A stretch of 8,367 nucleotides of DNA from Candidatus Latescibacterota bacterium (GTDB lineage: Bacteria > Latescibacterota > MVCY01 > DTYK01). Below the pieces are notes generated by a model. That model was not told where the DNA came from. It searched no databases and was given only the letters and a program-made list of their open reading frames with translations. The position numbers and the translations under genes are program-made. Below are positions 1 to 6,302 of this stretch, in pieces. Location of the stretch: positions 1 through 8,367 of the forward strand of contig DTYK01000093.1 in assembly GCA_012961925.1 (NCBI GenBank), written 5' to 3'. The stretch's first letter is position 1. Each line of letters begins with the position of its first letter.

Positions 1-437
1 ATAAAAATGATGTTCCGAAAGCCCTGACCCGCGCCAAAAAAGTACTCTGCCAATGCGCCGGCATTACCGTCGTGCTCCAAGTACACGGGCAAACCGAAGC
101 GCTGTTGTAACAGACCCTTTAGAGGGATCTTATCCCAACCGGGCAGGTTGGGAGGCGAGAAGATGATGCCCTCTTTTACATCCAATGGGCCACCGATGGA
201 GACGCTGATGCTTTCCGGCATCTTCCCCAACCTACGGGCTTCCCGGAGAACTTCCTCAACACTCCGGCAGATGTTGCGAAAGGTTATCTCAAATCCCCTC
301 TCGGGGTGAGTCTTGAAACGGCGACGATAGAAAATCTCAGCCCGATCGGAACCTATGAGGACGGTGGTCTTCGTTCCGCCAATGTCAAGGCCCAATATGA
401 GACCCGAAGATCCCTCCGATCGTTCAGCCATTGCCAT
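1..437 (-). CDS. ROK-family sugar kinase (glucokinase-like), N-terminal part, truncated by window edge
   Basis: Cytoplasmic ROK kinases phosphorylate glucose or related sugars and amino sugars with ATP. The 145 residues visible contain the phosphate-binding motif LDIGGTKTT (residues 17-25) and the ROK signature region IIFSPPNLPGW (91-101). They also contain EHDGNAGALAEYFFGAG (121-137), in which Asp123 is the expected catalytic base. Family members usually run to about 300 residues, so the C-terminal half, including any zinc-binding His/Cys cluster, lies beyond position 1. The phosphate motif begins about 17 residues from the start, leaving no room for the helix-turn-helix of NagC/XylR-type ROK repressors, so an enzyme is favoured. 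ATG codons at 437 and 431 are in frame; a GGGGGA stretch just upstream suits the one at 431 and the choice is open. It is divergent from the isomerase gene. The exact sugar cannot be told from this half. Confidence 0.9.
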   Translation of the reverse strand, partial: MAMAERSEGSSGLILGLDIGGTKTTVLIGSDRAEIFYRRRFKTHPERGFEITFRNICRSVEEVLREARRLGKMPESISVSIGGPLDVKEGIIFSPPNLPGWDKIPLKGLLQQRFGLPVYLEHDGNAGALAEYFFGAGQGFRNIIF

Positions 438-626
438 CCCCCATCTTAAAATTCATCATCGGACTTCAACGAGCAAACCGAACTGACTAACTCATCCCAA
501 CACCACTATGGAGGGCAACCAATGCAACCGGCTACCCAGCGGCAAATCATATTTATGTTAGACAGCACCTTCGACTGTAACAACGACCGATTCATAAGAA
601 TAACCTGAGTCTTTGGGGATTCAAGT

Positions 627-655
627 ATATTAATAAAATCTGCGGCCGATCGCAA
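627..655 (-). promoter_or_regulatory. Weak candidate promoter for the leftward ROK kinase gene
   Basis: On the minus strand TTGCGA (655-650) is followed after 17 bases by TAATAT (632-627). Each hexamer matches the sigma70 consensus at four of six positions. A more consensus-like TATACT (629-624) overlaps but has no good -35 box at the right distance. A start near 620 would give a leader of about 180 bases. The match is weak and the AT-rich setting makes chance occurrence likely. Confidence 0.2.
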
Positions 656-663
656 CAGATATT

Positions 664-684
664 TTGTCAAATTTGAGTTGACAA
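664..684. promoter_or_regulatory. Inverted repeat overlapping the -35 box, possible operator
   Basis: Perfect 7-bp arms TTGTCAA (664-670) and TTGACAA (678-684) flank a 7-base spacer. The right arm contains the -35 hexamer TTGACA of the rightward promoter. A dimeric repressor bound here would block polymerase, so an operator role is plausible. No regulator gene is visible in the window, and short inverted repeats also occur by chance in AT-rich DNA. Confidence 0.35.
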
Positions 685-706
685 CGAGCTTTGTAATTGG
701 TATATT
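678..706 (+). promoter_or_regulatory. Sigma70-type promoter for the isomerase gene
   Basis: TTGACA at 678-683 is a perfect -35 hexamer. TATATT at 701-706 matches five of six positions of the -10 consensus, and the spacer is exactly 17 bases. It points toward the isomerase gene with a predicted start near 713, giving a leader of about 140 bases. No extended -10 TG is present. Confidence 0.6.
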
Positions 707-846
707 TAAACATCCTATGGCCCAGAGACGCTGTCAGTGCGCCTCCATGAATTTAAAGGGAGACTCAGGTCATGATGGGAATAGGCAATTGGGTAGCTAA
801 GTGATTAGGTACGGGCTCAGGGCGGAAATTCATGACCGATGAACTT

Positions 847-854
847 AGGGGGAG
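847..854 (+). promoter_or_regulatory. Purine-rich ribosome binding site that decides the isomerase start
   Basis: AGGGGGAG ends two bases before the ATG at 857, and its AGGGGG core is four bases away. It lies inside the six extra codons that would be added by starting at the in-frame ATG at 839. Starting at 857 also puts a charged n-region directly before the hydrophobic core of a lipoprotein signal. Both points favour 857. Confidence 0.6.
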
Positions 855-856
855 CA

Positions 857-2635
857 ATGAGGAGAGATATTGCCTTTACGTTCTTAATCTTATGGTTTCT
901 TCCATTGATCGGATGTGGGAGCACCAGAGACCTGATCATAGCTCAGGTGGGTGAAAAGAAGATAACTCTCGGCGATCTGGAGAAGGCCTCAGTTAAGATG
1001 CCTTCCTTCTTGGAGCGTGGGAAAAAGGAGCTCCTATGGACACTGATCTACAAAGAACTCATGGTCTTAGAGGCCAAGAGTAAGGGCCTGGACAAAGACC
1101 CCACGGTAACCCAAAGGCTGGAAGAGCTGAAGAGGAAGGAGGTGTTCCGGGTGTTTCGAACCAGGCTTTCAAAAGGGATAGATGTTTCTGAGAAGGAGAT
1201 GCGACAATACTACCACAAGACCGGATTGGACTCGAGAACTGAGACCAGGGCGAGCCACATTATGGTAGGGAGCCGTGAAGAGGCGGAGGAGATTTTAGGT
1301 TTGCTCAAGGCAGGGGCTGACTTCACCGAGCTGGCCCGTAAAAGATCTCTGGATGAGGCAAGTGCCCAGAAGGGTGGGGACCTGGGATGGTGGCAAGAAG
1401 GAGTAATGCCCGGTCTCGGTGCCAGAAAGATTTTCTCAATGGAGGTGGGCCAGATATCAGAACCAGTTCGGCTCAAAGCCGGATGGCATATCTTCAAAGT
1501 GCTCGACCGCCGACCCATTGGATTCAAAAGACAAAGGCCGATAATTGAAGGGAGGCTGCGACACGAAAAACTCAGGGAAAAAGAGCGCCAATATATGGAG
1601 GGACTTAAGGAGGAGTTCAACCTGAAGATCGATGGGCAGACCCTATCTCTCCTCTTAGAAAAGGGGAAGGATTCAACCCTTAATCTGCCCCGGCTCTCTG
1701 CCGAAGATGAAACCAGGGTTCTCTTCAGATATGACGGAGGAGAGGTAACCTTAGGCGACTACCTGGGATGGCTGCAAGACCTCAGGCCAAGACGGCGCCC
1801 AGACCCCTGTGATAGTTCCCAGGTGGTGAGGTTCGCCGAGACAACTGTCACTGAATCGGTGCTGCTGCCTCAGGCCCTGCACAAGGCAGGGATAGATCGA
1901 TCAAAGGAGGTGCGCTCCTACCTGGCAAGGAAGAAGGAGGAGTTGATGGTAGAGGAGTTGAGACGTCAGGAGGTGGAAGATAAGCTCATTACCGAGGAGG
2001 CGCTCAGGAAATATTACCAGGAACACCTCGATGATTACATTGAGCCGGAGAGGCTTACCGTACAGGCAACCCTGCTGGACCACAGGGCAGATGCCCAAGA
2101 GCTCTTCAACCAGGTCAAAGAAGGTGCCGATATGAAACAGGTGGCCCAGAATTATCCCCTTTTTTCTCAAAAGTTCAAAAACTATGGTTCATTCAGCTTC
2201 TATGCTACCGAAAAAACCGAAAAGAGGTTTGGGAGAGCATTTGTTCAAGAGGCTACAAGGGCAAAGATCGGGGAGCTTAAAGGCCCTGTCATAGTGTCAT
2301 TTAGGAAAGAGGGAAAACAATACACAGGCTACAGTGTCTTCCGAGTATTGGAGAGGAGGGAAGCTAAGCAGAAACCCCTAACCGACCCAAAGGTCCGAAG
2401 AGACGTGGTAAGGAGACTCAGGGTAAAGAAACGTCGGCAGATAGAAGATCTATTTGTAGAATTTGTTATTCAGCTCCGCGTAAAGTATTCTGACCGGATA
2501 ACTCGGTATGAGGAGGACCTAAAGTTTTTTCAGCTCAAAACGCCAAAACGTCAGCAAAGTTACTTACAAGAGAAAGGCTCCACCTTCAAAACAGGCAGGA
2601 GCCTTTTTAACAGGAGTATAAATCTTTTTTCATAG
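857..2635 (+). CDS. Lipoprotein peptidyl-prolyl cis-trans isomerase, SurA/PrsA-like, with two parvulin-type modules
   Basis: Predicted envelope chaperone and prolyl isomerase of 592 residues. The N-terminus MRRDIAFTF leads into a hydrophobic stretch ending in the lipobox LIGC, with the lipidated Cys at residue 20. A SurA-N-like helical segment follows (about 30-115). Then comes a good parvulin domain (about 129-219) with the family hallmarks RASHIMV, GGDLGWW and AGWHIFKVLDRR. The pattern then repeats: a second helical segment beginning VTLGDYLGWL (about 297-385), then a degenerate parvulin-like domain (about 397-499) ending YSVFRVLERR but lacking the His and GGDLGW motifs. The second module is probably structural. 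The last 30 residues are Lys/Gln/Ser-rich and overlap a terminator-like hairpin. The gene has its own promoter and converges on the surface-protein cluster with zero spacing. Folding of outer-membrane proteins is the likely role by family analogy; substrates are unknown. Confidence 0.87.
   Translation: MRRDIAFTFLILWFLPLIGCGSTRDLIIAQVGEKKITLGDLEKASVKMPSFLERGKKELLWTLIYKELMVLEAKSKGLDKDPTVTQRLEELKRKEVFRVFRTRLSKGIDVSEKEMRQYYHKTGLDSRTETRASHIMVGSREEAEEILGLLKAGADFTELARKRSLDEASAQKGGDLGWWQEGVMPGLGARKIFSMEVGQISEPVRLKAGWHIFKVLDRRPIGFKRQRPIIEGRLRHEKLREKERQYMEGLKEEFNLKIDGQTLSLLLEKGKDSTLNLPRLSAEDETRVLFRYDGGEVTLGDYLGWLQDLRPRRRPDPCDSSQVVRFAETTVTESVLLPQALHKAGIDRSKEVRSYLARKKEELMVEELRRQEVEDKLITEEALRKYYQEHLDDYIEPERLTVQATLLDHRADAQELFNQVKEGADMKQVAQNYPLFSQKFKNYGSFSFYATEKTEKRFGRAFVQEATRAKIGELKGPVIVSFRKEGKQYTGYSVFRVLERREAKQKPLTDPKVRRDVVRRLRVKKRRQIEDLFVEFVIQLRVKYSDRITRYEEDLKFFQLKTPKRQQSYLQEKGSTFKTGRSLFNRSINLFS
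2573..2608 (+). terminator. Terminator-like hairpin inside the 3' end of the isomerase gene
   Basis: AAAGGCTCC (2573-2581) pairs perfectly over nine bases with GGAGCCTTT (2598-2606) around a 16-base loop. The 3' arm runs into TTTTT (2604-2608), the form of a Rho-independent terminator on the plus strand. On the minus strand the same stem is followed by TTTCTCTTGT, a weaker U-rich tract, so it could also end the convergent lipoprotein operon. It lies 25 bases before the isomerase stop codon. Confidence 0.5.
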
Positions 2636-3139
2636 CTATTGCAATTCTGGATAGGGATGGACACCGTCAAATTTCCCAGAGACCACCCTGACTCCGGCGT
2701 CGTTATAAGTCAGAAGAGGATCCCATTTTAACGAATAGACTTCGATGGTGATATCACCGTCGATTATCGCCTTCTGTCCGGAAGGCAGTAGCTCAGAAAG
2801 ACGTCGGGTTCTGACCTCATGACCAAACTTGAAGTTGAAGGTAAAATCCACTACAGTCCCGCCCGGAAGGGGCTCGGGAGTGATCAACACCGCCCCCACA
2901 CCGGTAGGATTGCCCTCATAATCCATGTTATTGTCAACCGAAATCACCTCACCTTCCCACTCCACTGTCAGCCATCTGCCAGCAGGGTCCCACGAAGAGA
3001 AGTTGTTCACCACCCACAACCGGCCATCCCTATAGCTTCGAGTCGGCTTTTCACCACAGCCAAAAAAGGCCAGCATTAGCAGAGCAATTGTCCCTGAGAA
3101 AAATATGCGTAATACCACGCTATTCATAGTTCTGCCCAT
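2636..3139 (-). CDS. Small lipoprotein of unknown function, paralogue A (last gene of the surface cluster)
   Basis: A 167-residue predicted lipoprotein that I do not recognise. The signal peptide has a hydrophobic core (residues 8-26) and a probable lipobox FFGC with Cys28; Phe at -3 and -2 is less usual than in its paralogue. The mature part (140 residues) is rich in alternating hydrophobic residues, suggesting a beta-sandwich. Notable stretches are GRLWVVNN, WLTVEWEGE, PTGVGAVLITP, LPSGQKAIIDGDITI and the end KFDGVHPYPELQ. About two-thirds of the mature residues match the gene immediately upstream, so the pair arose by tandem duplication. The ATG at 3139 has an AGGAGG site eight bases away; an in-frame ATG at 3127 is less well placed. 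The start lies 28 bases after the upstream stop. It is probably an envelope-anchored partner of the outer-membrane protein encoded in the same cluster (inference). Confidence 0.8.
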   Translation of the reverse strand: MGRTMNSVVLRIFFSGTIALLMLAFFGCGEKPTRSYRDGRLWVVNNFSSWDPAGRWLTVEWEGEVISVDNNMDYEGNPTGVGAVLITPEPLPGGTVVDFTFNFKFGHEVRTRRLSELLPSGQKAIIDGDITIEVYSLKWDPLLTYNDAGVRVVSGKFDGVHPYPELQ

Positions 3140-3160
3140 AGAACTTCCCTCCTTCTATGG
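3136..3160 (-). promoter_or_regulatory. Hairpin presenting the ribosome binding site of lipoprotein A in its loop
   Basis: On the mRNA, CCATAGAA and TTCTATGG form a perfect 8-bp inverted repeat around the nine-base loop GGAGGGAAG. The Shine-Dalgarno bases are exposed in the loop while the AUG (3139-3137) is paired in the stem. Such a fold could modulate translation of the second paralogue relative to the first, or it may be incidental. It begins eight bases after the upstream gene's stop codon and has no U-tract, so it is not a typical terminator. Confidence 0.4.
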
Positions 3161-3167
3161 TTTTACG

Positions 3168-3722
3168 CTATTGCAATTCCGGATAGGGATGGATGCCATC
3201 GAACTTCCCGGAGATTACCCTCGCGGTACAGTCAATTATAAGACCCCTGCTTGGATCCCACCTTAACGAATAAATATCGATGGTGATATCGCCATCAATT
3301 ATCGCCTTCTGCCCGGACGGTAGCACTTCAGAAAGGCGTCTGGATCTAATCTCACCAACAAATCTGAAGTTAAACACAAAATCTATCTCTGTCCCTCCAG
3401 GAAGAGACGCGGGAGTGATCAGAACCGCCCCCACACCGGTGGGCTCGCCATCCTCATCCATGTTGGGGTCAACCAGGATGGACTCCCCCTCCCACTCCAC
3501 TGTTACCCACCTGGGTTCTTCACGGGAGTGAGGGCAGGCGTTGTTGACCACGTACAATCGTCCCTCTTTATAAAGCCTGGTCGCATGCTCGGTACAGCCA
3601 GAGAGCACCACTGTTATAGGCCAGATCAATACTATGCTTATCGCGGCTCTCCAGGCTCTACCTCTCAGCCCCGGCAAACATCCTGACAAAGAAGGTAGAA
3701 CCGATCTCCTTGCCGTATTCAT
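3168..3722 (-). CDS. Small lipoprotein of unknown function, paralogue B
   Basis: Predicted lipoprotein of 184 residues if started at the ATG at 3722, which has GAGAGGAAG seven bases upstream. The hydrophobic core AAISIVLIWPITVVL leads to a canonical lipobox LSGC with Cys43, so the n-region is unusually long and contains an extra Cys at 15. This start overlaps the 3' end of the outer-membrane protein gene by 65 bp. A shorter start, such as TTG at 3680, would also give a lipoprotein signal but has a poorer ribosome site. An upstream ATG at 3806 adds 28 residues with no signal character. The mature region matches paralogue A, sharing LPSGQKAIIDGDITI and KFDGIHPYPELQ; the main difference is a divergent patch after VVNN and another near the C-terminus. 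No known domain is recognised. Co-translation with the outer-membrane protein is likely. Confidence 0.78.
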   Translation of the reverse strand: MNTARRSVLPSLSGCLPGLRGRAWRAAISIVLIWPITVVLSGCTEHATRLYKEGRLYVVNNACPHSREEPRWVTVEWEGESILVDPNMDEDGEPTGVGAVLITPASLPGGTEIDFVFNFRFVGEIRSRRLSEVLPSGQKAIIDGDITIDIYSLRWDPSRGLIIDCTARVISGKFDGIHPYPELQ

Positions 3723-6273
3723 ATGACTTCCTCTCCCATCGGAATCCAAGGTTGCTGGTGAAACGATACCCCAGATAGTCGGAAGTGTTGGAGAACTGAA
3801 AGGCAAGGACCAACCCCTTATAGTCCCTCTTAAAACCGGGCGGAAGTACAGTGGGTTCTCTTAGTAGGTTGTTAAAGATAGTATATTCCACCCCCAATTC
3901 CAACCAGGTCTTCTCTAAAATGGAGTACTTGCCTACGAGAAAACCAATTTCTGATAGCTCCTTGGTCTCAAGCTGGGCAGGATCAGTGGGAAACACACGT
4001 TGATACATACTCTTCCACTTGGGCCAGAGCACAAACCGCTTGGTGATCCGGAGGGGATAATCGGCCTTGTTGATAAGCCCGAAGAACTCCTGATTCCGCA
4101 TGCCCGAAACCTTTTGCCGATAGACCTCATACTTGAGCTTGGTGGTGAAGTTCAGATCCCGAAGCCCGAGGTAGTCGTACTGGAAATATGCGGTGTGAAT
4201 GAAGGTGTCCTGACAGATGAGGGGATCAGAGACTTCCCTCATTGTACCTCTCGAACCGGGAGGCTGCACCCACTGGATGAAGTCATCGGGGATATTGTCC
4301 TTCACCTTCCTCGGATGGTACATAACCTGGATCCGTCCTATCCTCGGATGATCTTGGTTAAGGATAAACAACCCGTATGTAGAACGGCTCTTCTTATCAC
4401 TGCTAAGTAGCCATTCATTTAGATAACCAAGGGTTAGCTTAACCCCCGGCAACACCTCGAGTCCACCGTAGAGATTGTAACCTCGATGATCTCTCTTATA
4501 GGGATAATCGGGGAGATTATCGTTCTCAAACCGATCGATTGTGCCGTTGTTATTCATGTCCAGCCCGAAGAGGAACGCCGGTGGATCGGTGGCGTACTTA
4601 AGGAATGGCTCCTCGTAATCAGGTACGAGGTTCTGGTTCTGGTTAAAGTCGGAGATCATGTCGTTGTTCTCATCATAGCCTGGGAAGACTGCCCTGTCCC
4701 ATCCCTCCATGCCGGCAAGTATGGCGCGCTGGTTGATGTTCCTCCGGTTCCAGTCCGGGAATCGGTCCTGATCGTCGTTATCATCCACCAGTTCAAAGGA
4801 ATATTCCACAGGGTTGGAGTAATCGATCATACCCCGTTCGTCGGAGATAAAGGCGGAGGTGCTGTACTCCGGGTCTATGTTGAAAAACTCGCCGTAGAAA
4901 AACCAGGGGTAAACCTTCTGGGATGCAGCCACATAGAAGGCCCGGGCCTCATCGGTATCAAGCCGGTGCTCGATATACGACGCATTTGGGAACCGCCTGA
5001 ACTTTCTGTTGATCTGGTATTCTGCACTCAGGTCCAATCCCATCAGGTCTTCTACCTCCACAGTCACACCATAGATATCCATACCAGTTGGAAGGCCATA
5101 CATAAACCGCACAAATTTCTGGTTTGAACCATCCTTAACGTTCCCTCTTGCTCGGGCTACAGTGAGGAAAACTGGCTTGCCGGCAACGTCTGTCTGTAAA
5201 TTTGATGTCACCTCGACCTTATAATCATTAGCCAGGATAAGGATGAATTCTATCTTTCTGAGGTTCTTATGGCTTCCTAAATTAAGGGTTTCATAGGCCC
5301 TCCTGATATCGTAGGTGAGGGTGATGGTTTCGGGGCCATCCGCTCTCAATACCCCTTCGACCAGACGTCCACCATCAATGGAGGGAGTGATCTCCGGGTG
5401 TTCTACCCCGTCGATAATAATTCTGGAACCATAAAAAACCGTACCCCCTCTTCCGTCCTCCGGGGAGTCATCCGAAAGACGGATAACAACCTTTTCAATA
5501 TAGTCTCGGTTCTGCCCCTCAGTAAGCACCCCCTTTAGAGAACTTTCACTCAGGTCGTAATCGTTCCTCCAGTTATGGGCGGTTACGTAATTAGCACCCA
5601 CCTTGAGGAAATCCCCCACCTGAGCGACCCCCCGAAACCCTAAAAACCGGGAGGAGTTGGTCACGTTTGTGCCAGCGGCAAGCTCGGTTCCAACAGCCTG
5701 AGCTGGCCAGCTGGTACGGGAGGCCACCAGGGTGAATCCATACTTATCGGTGAGAAAATCCCACTGAAGCCCGTTGAAACTAGGCTTTGAGAAGGTCAAC
5801 GGAGTTAGAGTCGTCCTTATTACATCACCCACAGTAACAGCAGTGTAGAACTGGCCCTTTGATGCCCTGGAGACCAGGACGTTGTCAAACCAATTGCTAA
5901 ACTGGGGGCTCTTGCGCAGTCGGCTCCCATACCTGGCCGGCTGTTCCTCCGTCCAGTTGTAAACCTCCCACCCTCTGGTGATATAGTTCCCATATATATC
6001 GTACCACCTGCTTCCTTCTAAGGCGACATCTGTATACCGGACGTAGTTATCCTTGGCATAGTTACTGTACTCCCATCCCTTCCAGCCATATTGAAAATAA
6101 AGCTCCTGTGGAAGATACCACTTCCTCACCTGAGGAACGAGGGCGTCCACAACCATATGTAGACCGCTTGGGGTAAGGGGATAGAATGGCGGCCCCACTT
6201 CAGCCACCGAAGAGACCACCCAACCAAGCAATATACTAACGCCCAAGACGAGAGTCAGAAACCTCCGCCCCAT
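3658..6273 (-). CDS. Large predicted outer-membrane beta-barrel protein with calcium-binding-like Asp/Asn loops
   Basis: An 871-residue exported protein. It starts with a Sec signal MGRRFLTLVLGVSILLGWVVSSVAE (cleavage near residue 24), and the ATG has AGGAGGT six bases upstream. The body is rich in Tyr, Trp, Phe and alternating polar/hydrophobic strands, with turns and amphipathic segments typical of outer-membrane barrels. The last predicted strand is about GSTFFVRMFAG. A central segment (497-589) carries three Asp/Asn clusters resembling thrombospondin type 3 or dockerin calcium loops: DDNDDQDRFPD, DENNDMISDFNQNQNLVPD and DMNNNGTIDRFENDNLPD. The segment at about 258-375 looks like an inserted beta domain. 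The stretch VTVGDVIRTTLTPLTFSKPSFNG (147-169) faintly recalls repeats of large barrels such as SprA, but I cannot assign a family. It lies between the discoidin-type gene (29-base gap) and the lipoprotein pair, in one operon. Role inferred: surface protein or channel. Confidence 0.75.
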   Translation of the reverse strand: MGRRFLTLVLGVSILLGWVVSSVAEVGPPFYPLTPSGLHMVVDALVPQVRKWYLPQELYFQYGWKGWEYSNYAKDNYVRYTDVALEGSRWYDIYGNYITRGWEVYNWTEEQPARYGSRLRKSPQFSNWFDNVLVSRASKGQFYTAVTVGDVIRTTLTPLTFSKPSFNGLQWDFLTDKYGFTLVASRTSWPAQAVGTELAAGTNVTNSSRFLGFRGVAQVGDFLKVGANYVTAHNWRNDYDLSESSLKGVLTEGQNRDYIEKVVIRLSDDSPEDGRGGTVFYGSRIIIDGVEHPEITPSIDGGRLVEGVLRADGPETITLTYDIRRAYETLNLGSHKNLRKIEFILILANDYKVEVTSNLQTDVAGKPVFLTVARARGNVKDGSNQKFVRFMYGLPTGMDIYGVTVEVEDLMGLDLSAEYQINRKFRRFPNASYIEHRLDTDEARAFYVAASQKVYPWFFYGEFFNIDPEYSTSAFISDERGMIDYSNPVEYSFELVDDNDDQDRFPDWNRRNINQRAILAGMEGWDRAVFPGYDENNDMISDFNQNQNLVPDYEEPFLKYATDPPAFLFGLDMNNNGTIDRFENDNLPDYPYKRDHRGYNLYGGLEVLPGVKLTLGYLNEWLLSSDKKSRSTYGLFILNQDHPRIGRIQVMYHPRKVKDNIPDDFIQWVQPPGSRGTMREVSDPLICQDTFIHTAYFQYDYLGLRDLNFTTKLKYEVYRQKVSGMRNQEFFGLINKADYPLRITKRFVLWPKWKSMYQRVFPTDPAQLETKELSEIGFLVGKYSILEKTWLELGVEYTIFNNLLREPTVLPPGFKRDYKGLVLAFQFSNTSDYLGYRFTSNLGFRWERKSYEYGKEIGSTFFVRMFAGAER

Positions 6274-6302
6274 AACAGCACCTCCTATAGTTTACTGAGT
6301 TA

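Larger units (their letters stand above)
438..856. other. Divergent intergenic region between the ROK kinase and the isomerase
   Basis: About 420 bases without a convincing protein-coding gene. It is AT-rich between about 540 and 710. It holds the rightward promoter at 678-706 and the inverted repeat at 664-684. After the predicted start of transcription near 713 there is a leader of roughly 140 bases before the isomerase start. Two overlapping tiny reading frames (747-800 and 772-804) sit in that leader without strong support. I see no riboswitch or tRNA-like fold that I can name. Confidence 0.7.

Noticed and set aside
641..654. Imperfect palindrome TGCGGCCGATCGCA as a possible operator for the ROK kinase gene
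   Set aside because: Only four-base arms plus a central CG match; too short and imperfect to support a site.
747..804. Two overlapping tiny reading frames (747-800, 17 codons; 772-804, 10 codons) in the isomerase leader, possible leader peptides
   Set aside because: Only the second has a passable ribosome site (GGGAG nine bases away). Neither has a run of regulatory codons or an adjacent attenuator hairpin, so chance is the simpler explanation.
713..838. Possible riboswitch in the isomerase leader, because of its length and G-rich end
   Set aside because: I could not find a conserved core of any known class or a convincing terminator or sequestering stem.
839..856. Upstream in-frame ATG at 839 as the isomerase start
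   Set aside because: The six extra codons contain the purine-rich ribosome site for the ATG at 857 and would lengthen the lipoprotein signal's n-region without benefit.
1210..1620. A 136-codon minus-strand reading frame inside the isomerase gene
   Set aside because: It is antisense to the best-conserved parvulin domain, has no ribosome site that stands out, and shows Ser/Pro-rich composition typical of a shadow frame.
4000..4410. A 136-codon plus-strand reading frame opposite the outer-membrane protein gene
   Set aside because: Shadow of the barrel-coding strand with no recognisable motif or initiation signal.
4486..5127. A 213-codon plus-strand reading frame rich in Val and Ile, opposite the outer-membrane protein gene
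   Set aside because: It is fully antisense to a gene with clear signal peptide, ribosome site and domain character. It has no domain of its own, and its hydrophobic composition follows from complementing Asp/Asn-rich codons.
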